From the NCBI GenBank assembly GCA_964571815.1, contig CAZNDN010000001.1, positions 1 to 64,000 of the forward strand: a DNA stretch of 64,000 bases, read 5' to 3'. Below, piece after piece: positions 63,505-64,000 of this stretch. The position numbers and the translations under genes were made by a program. The DNA is from CAZNDN01 sp964571815 (lineage in GTDB: Bacteria; Fibrobacterota; Chitinivibrionia; Chitinivibrionales; WJKA01). How positions within the stretch are numbered: position 1 is the first letter of the stretch; each line of letters opens with the position of its first letter. The notes below the pieces were generated by a model. The model had not been told where the DNA came from. It made no database searches and was given only the letters and a program-made list of their open reading frames with translations.

Positions 63505-63587
63505 GTTCCTCTTTTCGTTGTGCGGGATCACGGAGATCCGGTTGTCGGTTGCCCCGCGCCCGCGATTCACTTCGTGACGGCAAAGTG

Positions 63588-64000
63588 CTACTGCATGGGA
63601 AGCACTTTGATGTGAAGCTCCTTCAGTTGTTCTTCCCGGGCGGGCGCCGGCGCGTTCATCATCAGGTCCTGAGCCCGTTGGTTCATTGGAAACGCGATTA
63701 CTTCACGGATACTTCGTGCCCCGGCAAGCAGCATGACAATCCGGTCGATCCCGGGCGCCAGCCCGCCGTGGGGAGGCGCCCCGCGCTTGAATGCTTCGAT
63801 CATGGCGCCGAAACGTTCGTTGACGTCCTCGCGAGAGTAACCGGCGATCTCAAAGGCCGCGTACATGATATCCGGGCGGTGATTCCGAATGGCCCCGCTG
63901 GAAAGCTCGACGCCGTTGCAGACGATGTCGTACTGAAAGGCAAGGACGTTCAGGGGGTCCTTTTCCCGGAGCGCCTCCAGACCTCCCTGCGGCATCGAGA
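63588..64000 (-). CDS. aspS: Aspartyl-tRNA synthetase, C-terminal part (cut by window edge)
   Basis: The 136 visible codons cover the class II catalytic end: 'DIVCNGVELSSGAIRNHRPD', the motif 3 region 'FKRGAPPHGGLAPGIDRIVM' and 'REVIAFPMNQRAQDLMMNAP', closing 'EEQLKELHIKVLP'. These are clear AspRS blocks. The frame stays open to base 64000. Whether it is the discriminating or the tRNA-Asp/Asn type cannot be told without the N-terminus. Confidence 0.95.
   Translation of the reverse strand, partial: SMPQGGLEALREKDPLNVLAFQYDIVCNGVELSSGAIRNHRPDIMYAAFEIAGYSREDVNERFGAMIEAFKRGAPPHGGLAPGIDRIVMLLAGARSIREVIAFPMNQRAQDLMMNAPAPAREEQLKELHIKVLPMQ

Overview
This 64 kb window is a chromosomal scaffold of a GC-rich, didermal (Gram-negative type) bacterium. 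I place it in or near the FCB group (Fibrobacteres-Chlorobi-Bacteroidetes and relatives) from gene content, without naming a genus. The signs are a secreted subtilase with a type IX-secretion-like C-terminus, OmpA proteins with thrombospondin type 3 repeats, a complete BatA-E operon, GTP-type PEP carboxykinase and TPR lipoproteins of the FCB style. There are no rRNA or tRNA genes, CRISPR arrays or insertion sequences that I can see. Five runs of exactly 100 N show that this is a scaffold. Three of them are flanked by identical 55-bp sequences, so they are artificial; removing 155 bp at each restores one intact gene.

Layout. 1-17.4 kb is cell-envelope territory: a secreted protein cut by the left edge, an M48 lipoprotein protease, an AsmA-like protein, a lipoprotein pair (COG3014-like and LpoB-like), a large TPR lipoprotein, an outer-membrane barrel, a subtilase and two OmpA/TSP3 paralogues. 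17.6-25 kb is central carbon metabolism: an HDOD signalling protein, then accD-accA and a carboxyltransferase fused to a complete acetyl-CoA-carboxylase-type biotin carrier, then pckG with a structured leader, and a DUF2294 (MpsC-type) protein. 25-30.5 kb is mixed: two sulfotransferases, a PAC2 protein, a tRNA-dihydrouridine synthase, a nitroreductase and a small barrel protein. 30.5-37.7 kb is the Bat operon behind a DUF445 gene. After a 0.7-kb gene-free stretch, 38.4-40.3 kb holds a dual-specificity phosphatase, a dGTPase-like HD hydrolase and a zinc-ribbon protein. 40.3-44.6 kb is a compact type VI secretion tip island (VgrG, PAAR with Ig/transthyretin-like domains, a small Ig-like protein, a DcrB/Eag-like protein) without other T6SS genes.

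44.6-62.8 kb is a nitrogen-assimilation supercluster: gltD, gltB, an unusual KaiC-like/PEP-synthase-like gene, glnA, a GAF-type sigma-54 activator, glnK, amt and glnE. Excellent sigma-54 (-24/-12) promoter sequences precede glnA, the glt operon and amt, and a perfect 20-bp palindrome lies between the divergent glnA and glt promoters. The parts suggest a non-canonical control circuit. The PII protein has Ile instead of Tyr at position 51. Glutamine synthetase keeps the adenylylation tyrosine. GlnE carries two N-terminal ACT-like domains resembling the glutamine-sensing end of GlnD, which is absent here. The window ends with an extended nucleoside-diphosphate kinase and the 3' part of aspS.
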